This document shows, in pieces, positions 51,750-60,713 of a stretch of 64,000 bases of DNA. Each line of letters begins with the position of its first letter. Position 1 is the first letter of the stretch. The translations under genes were made by a program, and so were the position numbers. The stretch is from Fen-1273 sp963837815 (GTDB taxonomy: Bacteria; Bacteroidota; Ignavibacteria; UBA10030; UBA6906), in assembly GCA_963837815.1 (NCBI GenBank), contig CAWIOS010000013.1, positions 1,054,001 through 1,118,000 on the forward strand. The letters run 5' to 3'. The notes below the pieces were generated by a model. That model ran no database searches. It was not told the DNA's origin and saw only the letters and a list, made by a program, of their open reading frames with translations.

Positions 51750-52024
51750 AATGTTCCGACGTGTACCGCCATATCTGCGACAACCTTGACCAGAGGCTCG
51801 GCACGCGCCGGTGCAAGGAGATCAAACGGCATCTCGGCGCCTGCCCTGACTGCAGGGCCTATCTGGCATCGCTCAAGGCTACGGTGAGAATGTACCGCTC
51901 ACTCCCCTCCCCCCCCTTCACGAAAGGGGCGCACGAACGGCTGATCAGGGCGCTCCGCGAGAGCGGATGTCTCCCCGCGGCGGCGCCCGCGCCGGGAAAG
52001 CGCTCCCGGCGACGGCAGATGTAA
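51746..52024 (+). CDS. Zinc-finger (zf-HC2) anti-sigma factor
   Basis: 92 residues with the ZAS-type motif HLGACPDC (HxxxCxxC) at about 29-36 and an upstream Cys (MKCSDVYRHICD). No transmembrane segment follows, so it is a soluble anti-sigma, as in RsrA-type redox-sensitive pairs where zinc release frees the sigma factor. It overlaps the sigma gene by ATGA. The basic C-terminal tail is poorly conserved. Confidence 0.87.
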   Translation: MKCSDVYRHICDNLDQRLGTRRCKEIKRHLGACPDCRAYLASLKATVRMYRSLPSPPFTKGAHERLIRALRESGCLPAAAPAPGKRSRRRQM

Positions 52025-52037
52025 CCCCGCACCTTCC

Positions 52038-53546
52038 TCAGGACTGCGCGAGACGGCTCTTCCTGTACCCGTACGCAAAGTAGAACACGATGCCGATCAC
52101 GAGCCAGATCCCGAACCTCAGCCACGTGACCCCGGGGAGTCCCCGCATAAGGAAGAGGCAGGAGAGTATGCCGAGAACAGGGATGAGCGGCACGAGCGGC
52201 GTTCTGAACGCCCGTACCCGGTCCGGCTCCCTGCGCCGCAGGACGATGACGCCCGCGCACACGAGTATGAATGCGAAGAGGGTCCCGATGTTCGTCAGCT
52301 CCACGATCTCGTTGATGTTGGCGACCGCGGAGACCGCGGCGACGACGACCCCCGTCCAGATCGTTGTTACGTGCGGCGTCCGGTATTTTGGATGGACGCG
52401 CGCGAACTGCGGGGGGAGAAGCCCGTCGCGCGACATCGAGAAGAATATCCTGGGCTGGCCATACTGGAAGACAAGGAGCACCGCGCTCATCGACACGACG
52501 GCGCCGAACGCCACGATGCCGGCCGAGACGTTCGCGCCGACATACGCGAAAGCCTCCGCCAGGGGGTCGGCCACGCCAAGGTGCGTCCAGGGGACCATGC
52601 CCGTGAGGACGAGCGCCACGCAGATATAAATGAGCGTACAGACGACGAGCGACCCGATGATGCCGATCGGGAGATCCCTCGAAGGCTTTCGGCATTCCTC
52701 CGCCGCCGTCGAGATCGCGTCAAATCCTATGTACGCAAAGAAAATGAGGCTCGCACCCACCCACACCCCCCGGAACCCGTTCGGCATGAAGGGACTCCAG
52801 TTCGCGGGCTTCACGAACTTCGCCCCGGAGTAGATGAAGAAGACAAGGATGAGAAGCTTGATGCCGACCATCAGGTTGTTCGCCCGCGCGGACTCCTTGA
52901 CGCCGACGACGAGAAGCCATGTGATGAGCATGACGATGAGGACGGCGAGCGCGTTGAATATGAGGGGTACTCCGGCGAAGACCGGGTGCGACACCCACGC
53001 CTCGTGCGCCAGGGCGACCGCGGGATCCGTCACGCCGGACTGGATCACGGCGTCGGCTGCCTGGTGGGCCGAGCGGTAATCCACCGCCAGCCAGGCCGGA
53101 ATATGAAATCCGAGTCCGTCGCAAAGCTGGTGAAAATACGCGGCCCACGCGATCGCGACAGCAACGTTCCCCACGGCATACTCTATAATGAGATCCCACC
53201 CGATCACCCACGCCACGAGCTCGCCGAGCGTCGCATACGAGTACGTGTACGCGCTCCCGGATATCGGAACGAGGGAGGCAAATTCCGCGTAGCAGAGGCC
53301 GCAGAACGCGCACGCGACCGCGGTCAGGATGAATGAAAGGACGATCGCCGGGCCCGCCCCCGCGCGCGTCGCGTCGCCGGCAACCGCCGTCCCTATCGTT
53401 GCAAATATCCCCGAACCGATGATCGCCCCGATGCCGAGCATGATCACGTCAAACGCCCCGAGTGCGCGCTTGAGCTGCCGGTCGGGCGATTCCGCGTCCT
53501 TCAGTATCGCGTCAAGGTTCTTCCGTCGGAACAGCTGGTGGGGCAT
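52038..53546 (-). CDS. APC-family amino acid permease
   Basis: 502 residues with about 12-14 hydrophobic segments. The first helix carries GIGAIIGSGIFATIGT, the substrate-binding motif of the APC superfamily, and FFAYIGFDAISTAAEECRKPSRDLPIGI is typical of cationic amino-acid and YfnA-type transporters. Substrate unknown. Its nearest upstream neighbour is the YpdA-like reductase, 67 bases away, and it converges with the zf-HC2 gene. Confidence 0.92.
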   Translation of the reverse strand: MPHQLFRRKNLDAILKDAESPDRQLKRALGAFDVIMLGIGAIIGSGIFATIGTAVAGDATRAGAGPAIVLSFILTAVACAFCGLCYAEFASLVPISGSAYTYSYATLGELVAWVIGWDLIIEYAVGNVAVAIAWAAYFHQLCDGLGFHIPAWLAVDYRSAHQAADAVIQSGVTDPAVALAHEAWVSHPVFAGVPLIFNALAVLIVMLITWLLVVGVKESARANNLMVGIKLLILVFFIYSGAKFVKPANWSPFMPNGFRGVWVGASLIFFAYIGFDAISTAAEECRKPSRDLPIGIIGSLVVCTLIYICVALVLTGMVPWTHLGVADPLAEAFAYVGANVSAGIVAFGAVVSMSAVLLVFQYGQPRIFFSMSRDGLLPPQFARVHPKYRTPHVTTIWTGVVVAAVSAVANINEIVELTNIGTLFAFILVCAGVIVLRRREPDRVRAFRTPLVPLIPVLGILSCLFLMRGLPGVTWLRFGIWLVIGIVFYFAYGYRKSRLAQS

Positions 53547-53613
53547 GAAGATCCTCTGTGTGAGAGAGAAAAGTGAGCCGGGAGCGGAGAGGCCGGACCT
53601 GCCTGTGCGATGG

Positions 53614-54627
53614 TTACCGGGGAGGAGATTTCTGAAGGGGAGGGGCGGCACCGTTCCTGAGATACTCGCTCGAGATCCGCTTCATCGCCGTGTTCGCGGA
53701 ATTGAACGCCCAGATGATGGATCCCCCTTTCGTACCGGCGCTCAGGTCGCCGATGAGGAACATCCCCGGGACATTCGTCTCGTGCCCCTCTTTGACATAC
53801 GGCTCATCGCCGTCGAATTCGATGCCGATGGTCTTCAGGAAATTCCGCGGGGTCGTTCCGCCGAGGGCATAAAGGACGTAATCGTACGTCAGGGTCCCGT
53901 ACGCGGGCTCCGCGAACGCGACGGCCGGCTTCCCCGCGGCATCCGCAACCCCCGAGATGTTTGAGACGAAAAGGATCTCGACCTGCCTGCGGTCCGCAAG
54001 GGCGAGTATGCTCTCCCTGTTGATGTCGTTCATCCGCGTGAAATCGCTCCCGCGGTAACTGAGCGTCACCCGGTTCCCTTTCTCAACGAGGTACTGGCAG
54101 TACTCGGACGCCGAATCGCCCCCCCCGACGACGAGGATGGTTCCACCGGAAACATCGGTCGACGTCACATCGAACAGGATCCTGTCTTTCAGCGACGGAG
54201 AGATCCTGTAGGGGGGTTTGTTCGGCTTCCCGAGTATGCCGATCGCGATGACGACAACAACGGTGTCATATTCTCCCTTGTCCGTCGTGATCGTGAACCG
54301 CTGCCCGGCCGGATCCTTGTGGATTTTGAAGACCGTCTCGCCGTAGTGAACGGTGATCTCCTTTTCCGCGATCGTCCTGTCCAGGTAGGATATCGTCTCA
54401 TTCTTTGTCGAATCGACGAGGCACATCACCCCGGTGCAGACGGCGTCGAATCCCTTGTAGTTGGCCGTCACACGCTTGTTGTCGGGGTAGTATTTCTTGA
54501 TGGAGAACGAGTGTTCCGCCGCTTTCTCAAGGATGAGTATGCCCCCGGGGGGGATTCCGGCGGCCCGCGCTTCGGATGCCATGCTGATGCCCGCAGGGCC
54601 TGCACCGATGATTATCATGTCATACAC
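53614..54627 (-). CDS. YpdA-like NADPH-dependent thiol-disulfide reductase
   Basis: 337 residues, FAD/NADPH two-domain fold. FAD motif IIIGAGPAGISMAS near the N-terminus, NADPH motif VVGGGDSASEYCQYL, and C-terminal NVPGMFLIGDLS. No CxxC redox pair, so it is not a classical thioredoxin reductase; it resembles YpdA, the bacillithiol-disulfide reductase. The start is a GTG giving MYDMIIIGAGPAG; an ATG three codons in is possible. Bacillithiol genes are not in the window, so the substrate is inferred. Confidence 0.82.
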   Translation of the reverse strand: MYDMIIIGAGPAGISMASEARAAGIPPGGILILEKAAEHSFSIKKYYPDNKRVTANYKGFDAVCTGVMCLVDSTKNETISYLDRTIAEKEITVHYGETVFKIHKDPAGQRFTITTDKGEYDTVVVVIAIGILGKPNKPPYRISPSLKDRILFDVTSTDVSGGTILVVGGGDSASEYCQYLVEKGNRVTLSYRGSDFTRMNDINRESILALADRRQVEILFVSNISGVADAAGKPAVAFAEPAYGTLTYDYVLYALGGTTPRNFLKTIGIEFDGDEPYVKEGHETNVPGMFLIGDLSAGTKGGSIIWAFNSANTAMKRISSEYLRNGAAPPLQKSPPR

Positions 54628-54658
54628 GGGGGAATACAGGTGTGTGCCACATCCCTGT

Positions 54659-54687
54659 AATTTAGAAGGAAAGAGGAGAACTTCAAA
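54659..54687 (-). promoter_or_regulatory. Promoter of the YpdA-like gene
   Basis: Minus strand TTTGAA, 17 bases, TAAATT. Predicted start near 54652, leader about 25 nt to the GTG. It lies downstream of the terminator of the previous gene, separating the two units. Confidence 0.55.
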
Positions 54688-54732
54688 CGGCGTGAGGCGA
54701 AGGGAATGCAAAAACCGGGTCTGTCTCCCGGG

Positions 54733-54780
54733 AAAAAGTCGGCCCCTCCCCCGGCGGAATCAGGCAGGGGAGGGGCCGAC
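54733..54780 (-). terminator. Strong rho-independent terminator
   Basis: A perfect 14-bp stem (GTCGGCCCCTCCCC pairing with GGGGAGGGGCCGAC) with a 15-base loop, followed on the minus strand by TTTTT. It ends the small membrane-anchored protein gene 28 bases upstream. There is no T-run on the plus strand. Confidence 0.88.
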
Positions 54781-54807
54781 TATCGCAGAATCGACGCCCG
54801 GCAGCAA

Positions 54808-55191
54808 CTACATGGGCTGTCCCACCCAGGCATACGATGTTTTCTCAAACTGGATCGCCCCTTTGACGGTGCGGTGCTCTCCTGCGCGGAGCGAAGAAAC
54901 CTGCGTCCCCTGCCGCCGGTCGAAGGCGAACTCGACCTGCGTTCCTTCGGAAGACTGGGATGTGCATTCGACGGAACCCTCAAACGTCATGACGTACACC
55001 CTTACCCCTGAAAGGATGTATTCCCGCCCCCCGGTTTCCTTGAAATCCGAGAGTTTCAAATTCCCGCGGGAATTGTCTGATATGAGCTTCGCAACGACAT
55101 GCTGCCCGTCGGATGCGGTGGGTCCCGCAAGGTACACCTTCGAAAAGACCACGACCCCGATCAGCGCGACGATGATGGCGATTGTTCTCAT
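54808..55191 (-). CDS. Membrane-anchored hypothetical protein
   Basis: 127 residues with an N-terminal hydrophobic segment (about 4-22, uncleaved anchor or signal) and a soluble beta-rich domain (about 35-125: KLSDFKETGGREYILSGVRVYVMTFEGSVEC). One cysteine. No family recognised. It has its own promoter and terminator, so it is a single-gene unit. Confidence 0.65.
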   Translation of the reverse strand: MRTIAIIVALIGVVVFSKVYLAGPTASDGQHVVAKLISDNSRGNLKLSDFKETGGREYILSGVRVYVMTFEGSVECTSQSSEGTQVEFAFDRRQGTQVSSLRAGEHRTVKGAIQFEKTSYAWVGQPM

Positions 55192-55254
55192 AAGTCCCCC
55201 CGGTTTCAGATGTCACCTTTATTGGGCCCTCCTCCTCGATCTCCCGCCTCCGGC

Positions 55255-55283
55255 CTTATACACTTGACTCCCCTAGATGCAAA
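55255..55283 (-). promoter_or_regulatory. Promoter of the 127-residue protein gene
   Basis: Minus strand TTTGCA, 17 bases, TATAAG. Predicted start near 55248, leader about 57 nt. The remainder of the 272-base gap up to the next gene shows no convincing terminator or ORF. Confidence 0.5.
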
Positions 55284-55463
55284 CCTCGTACCACAACCGG
55301 ACCGGGTGCAAAAGGCCAAAAACAGGAGCCGAAAGGGGGTTACCGCTCTTAAGGGCACCGGCACAAGGGAAAAATGACACACCGGTTCCTTCCTCCGGGA
55401 AGATTCTACAAAACCCAGGATCTCCCTGCTCTGGTGGGAAATGTGTTCAATGAGGACGGCGAC

Positions 55464-56123
55464 TCAGGGAAGGAGATCCGGGTAAAATGCCATGCGCATT
55501 GCGGCGCCGGCGGCGCGGAGCGTAAAGGGCTGAAACCCGGCGGCCAGGGAGCCTTCTCCCGTGGGGTCATGGTACCGTGTGACGCCGTACTCGGCGCCAA
55601 GACGCAGCGAAATATACCGGGAAAGATCCCACTCGATCCCCCCCTCAAAAGAAAGTCCCCCCCCATTGTACCCCTCTCCGCCGTTGATCGTGTACAGGCC
55701 GTATCCCGTCGATACATACGGGCGCACGGGGGCGCCGGTTGTGAAGAAGAGAGTCCCCTCAAGCGAAGCCCCTCCCAGGGGGAGCCAGCCGTTGACCGGC
55801 TTTGCGGTGCCGCCGGGTATCATCTCCCGCCCTGTGTAGACCTGAATCGTCATCTGGAACAGAGGGGAAAAATTCAAGCCGAACCCGAGAGAAACCGAGT
55901 ATCCCCCGTCCGCATACGACGTGGGAGAGGTGTAGTGCGGCGCTACTTCGACGTCGACAATGAGTCCGAATTTCCTCATCGAATCGGCAGGGGCGGAAGC
56001 ACCGGTGGGTGGACCCGCGCTGGAAAAGGACGGGATGGCAAGAAGGAATAAAGCCGCGCAGACGGGAGCGATGCGGGTCCGCCCCGCAGCGCGCATCATC
56101 CCGGACGCCATGGCCCGGGTCAC
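55464..56123 (-). CDS. Predicted outer-membrane beta-barrel protein
   Basis: 219 residues with a signal peptide (about 16-35, ending FSSAG) and a small barrel architecture: alternating strands such as VSLGFGLNFSPLFQMTIQVYTG and IEWDLSRYISLRLGAEYGVTRY, like opacity-type barrels. The C-terminus (YPDLLP) is not a canonical aromatic end. It overlaps the DUF2279 protein gene. Function unknown. Confidence 0.65.
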   Translation of the reverse strand: MTRAMASGMMRAAGRTRIAPVCAALFLLAIPSFSSAGPPTGASAPADSMRKFGLIVDVEVAPHYTSPTSYADGGYSVSLGFGLNFSPLFQMTIQVYTGREMIPGGTAKPVNGWLPLGGASLEGTLFFTTGAPVRPYVSTGYGLYTINGGEGYNGGGLSFEGGIEWDLSRYISLRLGAEYGVTRYHDPTGEGSLAAGFQPFTLRAAGAAMRMAFYPDLLP

Positions 56124-56983
56124 GGGTAAAACACTCCGAACAGGACGCGTTTGCCGTCAAGCCTGATGCCGGGAGCGGGGATGTGGACAAAATCCACGAG
56201 TGTGAAGACCGCGTGAAGGAAGCTGCTTTCCGTTTCGATTTTTGAAAAATTAAAATCCAGCGCGAGCGTCGCCTGCCGCCTCCCCCCTCCTTCCTCGTTC
56301 AGATCCCTGCCACCCACGCCGAACGCCAGACCGAGCCACGGCGGCACGGCGGAAGACAGCTTCTCCCCCATCACGAAATGGGGATCAACCGCCAGCCACA
56401 CCGTCGTTCCCTGGTAGTCGTCCAGGAACGCCTTTGCCTGTCCCTCCTTCAGCTCGTCCCTGTACCCGGTGCTCGGCCAGTAACTGTATTTCAGCGTGAA
56501 GTTCCTGAGAACGGGGAAAGTCCACTGGGCGAGCGGGATCGTTGCACCCATGATGTTGAAGAACGCGTCCCCCGGGCTGAACCCGTACACCCTGTGGAAA
56601 CCGTCCTCAACCTCGACGTACATCTGATACGTCAGCCCGAGAACGGACCCATAGAACGTACTTGTGTGCTCGCTGAACCCGCTCCACTCAAGCGAGTATT
56701 TGAACATCCGCGAGAGGAGAAACCCCGCATACATATGCCCCAGCTTGTCGACATTCAGCGCGTAGACCCAGTCGTTCTCAAAACGGAACGGCCCCCTTGG
56801 ACCCTGCCACCAGGCGTTCTGCTGGTAAATATGGACCGGGATCACCGTCCCGAGCGTGACCGCGGAAACGATTGTGAGCCGGAGGGGCTTCACGTCAGAA
56901 GTGTCCTGCGCGCGCGCTTCCCCTCCGTACACGAAGAGAACAAGAGCAAGGAGTGCGGGGCCGCGGAGGGGGGAGATCGTCAT
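56120..56983 (-). CDS. DUF2279 envelope protein
   Basis: 287 residues with a signal peptide (about 1-25, ending ARAQD). The DUF2279 core is visible: NVDKLGHMYAGFLLSRMFKYSLEWSG, then GFHRVYGFSPGDAFFNIMGA. Family members are predicted periplasmic or outer-membrane proteins of unknown function, common in Bacteroidota. It overlaps the small barrel gene downstream by ATGA, so both act in the same unit. Confidence 0.8.
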   Translation of the reverse strand: MTISPLRGPALLALVLFVYGGEARAQDTSDVKPLRLTIVSAVTLGTVIPVHIYQQNAWWQGPRGPFRFENDWVYALNVDKLGHMYAGFLLSRMFKYSLEWSGFSEHTSTFYGSVLGLTYQMYVEVEDGFHRVYGFSPGDAFFNIMGATIPLAQWTFPVLRNFTLKYSYWPSTGYRDELKEGQAKAFLDDYQGTTVWLAVDPHFVMGEKLSSAVPPWLGLAFGVGGRDLNEEGGGRRQATLALDFNFSKIETESSFLHAVFTLVDFVHIPAPGIRLDGKRVLFGVFYP

Positions 56984-56991
56984 TATCTCTT

Positions 56992-57020
56992 AATGTAACG
57001 TATTGCACTTCGCCGGTCAA
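56992..57020 (-). promoter_or_regulatory. Promoter of the DUF2279 operon
   Basis: Minus strand TTGACC, 17 bases, TACATT. The predicted start is about two bases before the ATG, so the transcript would be almost leaderless. A CGCCG/CGGCG palindrome (57011-57027) covers the -35 and could be an operator. Confidence 0.55.
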
Positions 57021-57235
57021 CTCGGCGTCAAATATACCTTTTTTTTGAAGAAACTACACCGGCAGCCAGGAGTGCACGCTCCGCGAACACCGCCGGGCGG
57101 ACTCCAGGATGAACGTAAGCCCATGGATGATCGCCCGCTACGGAGGGATGTGTCACGCCGCACCTGCCGGATTTCTCCCGGCATGGGATTTGAACTTTCC
57201 GGACACAGTGAATCCTCAGGGGGGAGCGCAAGGAC

Positions 57236-59305
57236 ATGAGAAACTGCATACGGCAATTGCTGAACAGGGGCGCACACGCGGCATCCATTCTCGCCGTTTC
57301 GGCGATTGCATTCAACTGCATGAACAAGCCGCTCTCGCCCGTCGCACCGACGTGGCAGACGAACATGACGGTGCCTGTCTCCGCACGGTCCTATTCGCTT
57401 GCCGATCTTGTGGCGAAGGACTCGAGCCTCTTCGGGATCATTCCCGGGGGAACGCAACTCGTTTACCGGACGACGTTCCAGGCGAATCCCACGTTCGTGG
57501 GAAACCTCGTCAGCCTCTCACCGCTGTCATGCTCAACGCAGGCCCAGATCGGGCCGATCGCCATCAGCGGAGCGTCGTTCACGATCAACGTCCCGTTCCC
57601 CGCGGGTTTTCCCACGGGGACAACGACGCCGGTTCCCCCCGTAACGTTCACCACGTCGGCCCTGCATGGGAAGCTCCCCGGGCTCGACTCCGTGTATCTC
57701 CAGAGCGGCACGGCCGAACTGCACCTGCGGAACAACCTCCCGGTCCCGGTCACCGTTCACAACGTGATCACTCTGCAGGACGCCGACGGCACGGCGTGCG
57801 GATCGTTCGACTTCGGCACATCAAGCACGATACAGCCGAACGCGGAATCGATCGCCTCCATGGACTTAACGGGGAAGTTCCTCACGGCAACCATGTCGCT
57901 CACGCCCGTCATGCTGTCTGAACCGGGAAACGGATCGGCGGTCACCATTCCCGCGGACAGCCTCGTCGTGGCGGTCCTCGTCGCGAAGAATCCCGTCGTG
58001 AGCAGCGCCATCGTTGATACGATCCCCGCACAAACCGCATCGAAGAGCGTGAATGCCTCGCTCGCGATCAGGGACTCAAACCTTGTCAGCGATCTCTCGG
58101 TGAAATCGGGATCGATCACCGTCCATTTCCAGAGCTCGGTCCCGGCGAACGTCTCGTTCATCTACGGCGTTGCCGAGCTTCTTACGCCGGCCGGGTCGGC
58201 GTACACGGATATGATCCGGCTCCCCGCGAACGGGACGTTCGACAGGACGCTTGATCTCGCAGGTTACAGGCTCCATTCGCCGACCGGCGGATTCATTTCC
58301 GCGCTCGGCGTGACCGGCACAATCACGCTCTCGCAGATTTCCGGGCTGACGCAGGTGAAGATCCAGGCAAGCGACGGCGTGACAATGACGCTCACGTCGA
58401 CCGCCATCGTCGCCGACAACGTCGTCGGCGTCATGAAACCGACATGGGTTAACGTCAACGCGGTGCTCCCCGTCAAACTCGGGGACCTCACGAAGAAGTT
58501 CAAAGGCCTGGTGAACATTCCCGCGGCGAACCTCAGGCTTATCCCGCAGTCGACGATTCAGTTCCCCCTGCAGCTCGACCTGAAACTGCAGGCCGAGAGC
58601 GTCGGGGGGCAGCTGCTTTCCGAGATGGACGTTCCCCAGACGACAATGAGCGGCGCGCTCCAGCCGATCGACTTCGTCCCGGGAGACGTCGGGAAGTTTC
58701 TCTCTTCGATAAGCGGACAGCTCCCCGATTCGCTCCGCGTGCAGGGCGCGGTGCTCATCAATCCCGATTACGTCACCACGTCGCCGCAGTCCGTCGGAAG
58801 CACGAGCTGGTTCGGCGGGCAGGTGCAGGTCTCGTTCCCCCTCACGTGCTCCCTGGCCTCGGGGCAGTTTTCCGACACCGCATCCATCGGAGACACCTCC
58901 GGCGGGGGGACGCAGGGACACACGCTCGTCGATCAGAAGAGCGCTTCCGACATGAACGGCATAACGCTCCACGCCGTCATCGACAACGCCATCCCCCTGC
59001 AGGTGGCCCTGAAGTTCGGGCTCCTCGACAGGGGAGGCCGGCTGATCATGATGCTCCCGCAATCGGCGGGGGACTCCATCATCGTCCCCGCTCCCGCTGT
59101 CGTCGGAGGGGCGGTGCAGACGCCCGCGCACGCCGAGAGAATCATCACGCTGGCAGGGACCGAGGTCCAGCAGTTCAACAACGGGTATTCACTCGCCTAC
59201 AATATTTCACTCGCGACCGCGGGGACGGGCGCGGTGCAGTTCGACTCGACGCAACAGATACGGATACGGGTCTGGGCGGAACTCTCTTACCAGGTGAACA
59301 AATGA
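57236..59305 (+). CDS. Large exported protein, possible lipoprotein
   Basis: 689 residues. A hydrophobic signal (about 14-27) runs into IAFNCMNKPL, where the Cys may be lipidated although the lipobox is not canonical. The rest is beta-rich, Ser/Thr/Val-rich and repetitive in feel, with several related modules (LPVPVTVHNVITLQDAD, IPLQVALKFGLLDRGGRLI) and no catalytic motif. It overlaps the DUF5723-like barrel gene by ATGA, so the two probably act together at the outer membrane. No known domain is recognised. The 252 bases upstream hold no clear promoter on this strand and no other gene. Confidence 0.65.
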   Translation: MRNCIRQLLNRGAHAASILAVSAIAFNCMNKPLSPVAPTWQTNMTVPVSARSYSLADLVAKDSSLFGIIPGGTQLVYRTTFQANPTFVGNLVSLSPLSCSTQAQIGPIAISGASFTINVPFPAGFPTGTTTPVPPVTFTTSALHGKLPGLDSVYLQSGTAELHLRNNLPVPVTVHNVITLQDADGTACGSFDFGTSSTIQPNAESIASMDLTGKFLTATMSLTPVMLSEPGNGSAVTIPADSLVVAVLVAKNPVVSSAIVDTIPAQTASKSVNASLAIRDSNLVSDLSVKSGSITVHFQSSVPANVSFIYGVAELLTPAGSAYTDMIRLPANGTFDRTLDLAGYRLHSPTGGFISALGVTGTITLSQISGLTQVKIQASDGVTMTLTSTAIVADNVVGVMKPTWVNVNAVLPVKLGDLTKKFKGLVNIPAANLRLIPQSTIQFPLQLDLKLQAESVGGQLLSEMDVPQTTMSGALQPIDFVPGDVGKFLSSISGQLPDSLRVQGAVLINPDYVTTSPQSVGSTSWFGGQVQVSFPLTCSLASGQFSDTASIGDTSGGGTQGHTLVDQKSASDMNGITLHAVIDNAIPLQVALKFGLLDRGGRLIMMLPQSAGDSIIVPAPAVVGGAVQTPAHAERIITLAGTEVQQFNNGYSLAYNISLATAGTGAVQFDSTQQIRIRVWAELSYQVNK

Positions 59306-60687
59306 ACACGACCCGCCGCACTCTCAGCGCGGTCATCGCCGCAGTCGTTCTCGTCTCAGCAGCCGGACCGGCCTCACGGGCCGGCGACAGGACGAACATA
59401 CGCGGACTCGGGATGGCGGGAACGTCCGTCGCCTCCTCGCGCGGCCTCGATGCCGTCGGCGTGAATCCCGCGAACCTTGCCCTGCCGGACGACGCGACCG
59501 TCGAGTTCAGCCTGGTGCCGGTGGGCATCGGCGTCGGAAGCGACTTCATGACGTACGGTCTCTACAACAAGTTCTTCACGGGGGTGGAATCACCGGCCGG
59601 CCGGATCGCCAGCAATCTCTCGGAGGGCGACAAGCAAGAATTGATCGACGCATTCCCCGGGGGGATCGGGCGGATCGGTGCGGCGGCCGAAGTGCGCCCT
59701 ATCGGGCTGGCTATCCGTTTCGGGTCGTTCGCGACGTTCGCCGTCACGGCAACGGAACGCGTGGCGGCGACGGCGGCGATCCCGGCGTCATACGCGAAAT
59801 TCCTCCTTGACGGGGTGACGCCCGGCTCTTCGTACGATTTCAGCGGCGCGACGGGAAGCGCGGCGTGGACGCGCGAATACGCGCTCTCGGCGGGGTTCGC
59901 CCTCCCGTCCGTCCCCTGGTTCATGAGCTGGTCGGGAGGGGTCTCCGTGAAACTCGTCCACGGATTCGCCTACGGCTCCGTTACGCGCGACAACACCTGG
60001 CTCGCAGCGGGGACCGACGGCGTGCTTGACGGCAACATCGATGTCGCCGGCGTGACCTCGCACTCCAACCTGGCGGGTTCCCCCTTCCCCGCTCCCGCGG
60101 GGAGCGGCATCGGCGTGGACATCGGGTTTTCCGCGGAGCTGAATGACTTCGCCGTCGCCGGGCTCAGCGTCACGGACATCGGCTCTCTCCGCTGGGACGG
60201 CGACGTCAGGGAGATGTTCGGACAGGGAGGCATGCATCTTGACGATCCGACGAGCAGCGCCCAGCGGGATTCGCTCGAACACGCCGTCACGGGGACCACC
60301 CGGCCGGGCACCGCGTTCACCGTCGGGCTTCCGACGACGCTCAGGATGGGCGTCCAGTTCGAGCTCGAGAACATCCACATGCTGAAGAAGTTTCTGTACG
60401 GGGAGATGACGGCGGCGTGCGAGTACAGGCAGGGTTTCTCTGATTTCCCCGGTTCGAGCCGGATCGGCATGCTGTCAGCCGGCCTGGAGTACCGTCCGTG
60501 GCAGTTTCTCCCGATCAGGACGGGCGTCGGGTTCGGCGGGGAGGATCATTTCAACTTCGCGCTCGGATTCGGGCTCAGGCTCTGGGCGCTCCAGATTGAC
60601 GTCGCGTCCGACAACATCGGCTGGCTGTTTTCACATGACTCGTTCTCGCGGGGTTCGCTGGGCGTGGGGCTCACGCTGAAGATGTAG
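59302..60687 (+). CDS. DUF5723-like outer-membrane protein (PorV/FadL-like)
   Basis: 461 residues with a signal peptide (about 8-27, ending SRAGD). It starts with the PorV/DUF5723 hallmark RGLGMAGTSVASSRGLDAVGVNPANLALPD, a hatch-like N-terminal segment seen in FadL-type barrels, followed by a beta-barrel with strands such as GMLSAGLEYRPWQFLPIRTGVGFGG. In Bacteroidota related proteins bind secreted substrates or form lipid channels. Overlaps the large exported protein gene. Confidence 0.75.
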   Translation: MNTTRRTLSAVIAAVVLVSAAGPASRAGDRTNIRGLGMAGTSVASSRGLDAVGVNPANLALPDDATVEFSLVPVGIGVGSDFMTYGLYNKFFTGVESPAGRIASNLSEGDKQELIDAFPGGIGRIGAAAEVRPIGLAIRFGSFATFAVTATERVAATAAIPASYAKFLLDGVTPGSSYDFSGATGSAAWTREYALSAGFALPSVPWFMSWSGGVSVKLVHGFAYGSVTRDNTWLAAGTDGVLDGNIDVAGVTSHSNLAGSPFPAPAGSGIGVDIGFSAELNDFAVAGLSVTDIGSLRWDGDVREMFGQGGMHLDDPTSSAQRDSLEHAVTGTTRPGTAFTVGLPTTLRMGVQFELENIHMLKKFLYGEMTAACEYRQGFSDFPGSSRIGMLSAGLEYRPWQFLPIRTGVGFGGEDHFNFALGFGLRLWALQIDVASDNIGWLFSHDSFSRGSLGVGLTLKM

Positions 60688-60713
60688 GAACACCTCCCGC
60701 GGGCAGACGTGGC

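Noticed and set aside
57001..57050. Terminator made of CGCCG/CGGCG hairpin and the T-run near 57039-57046
   Set aside because: The T-run starts 11 bases after the stem, too far for a rho-independent terminator; the palindrome overlaps a promoter -35 instead.
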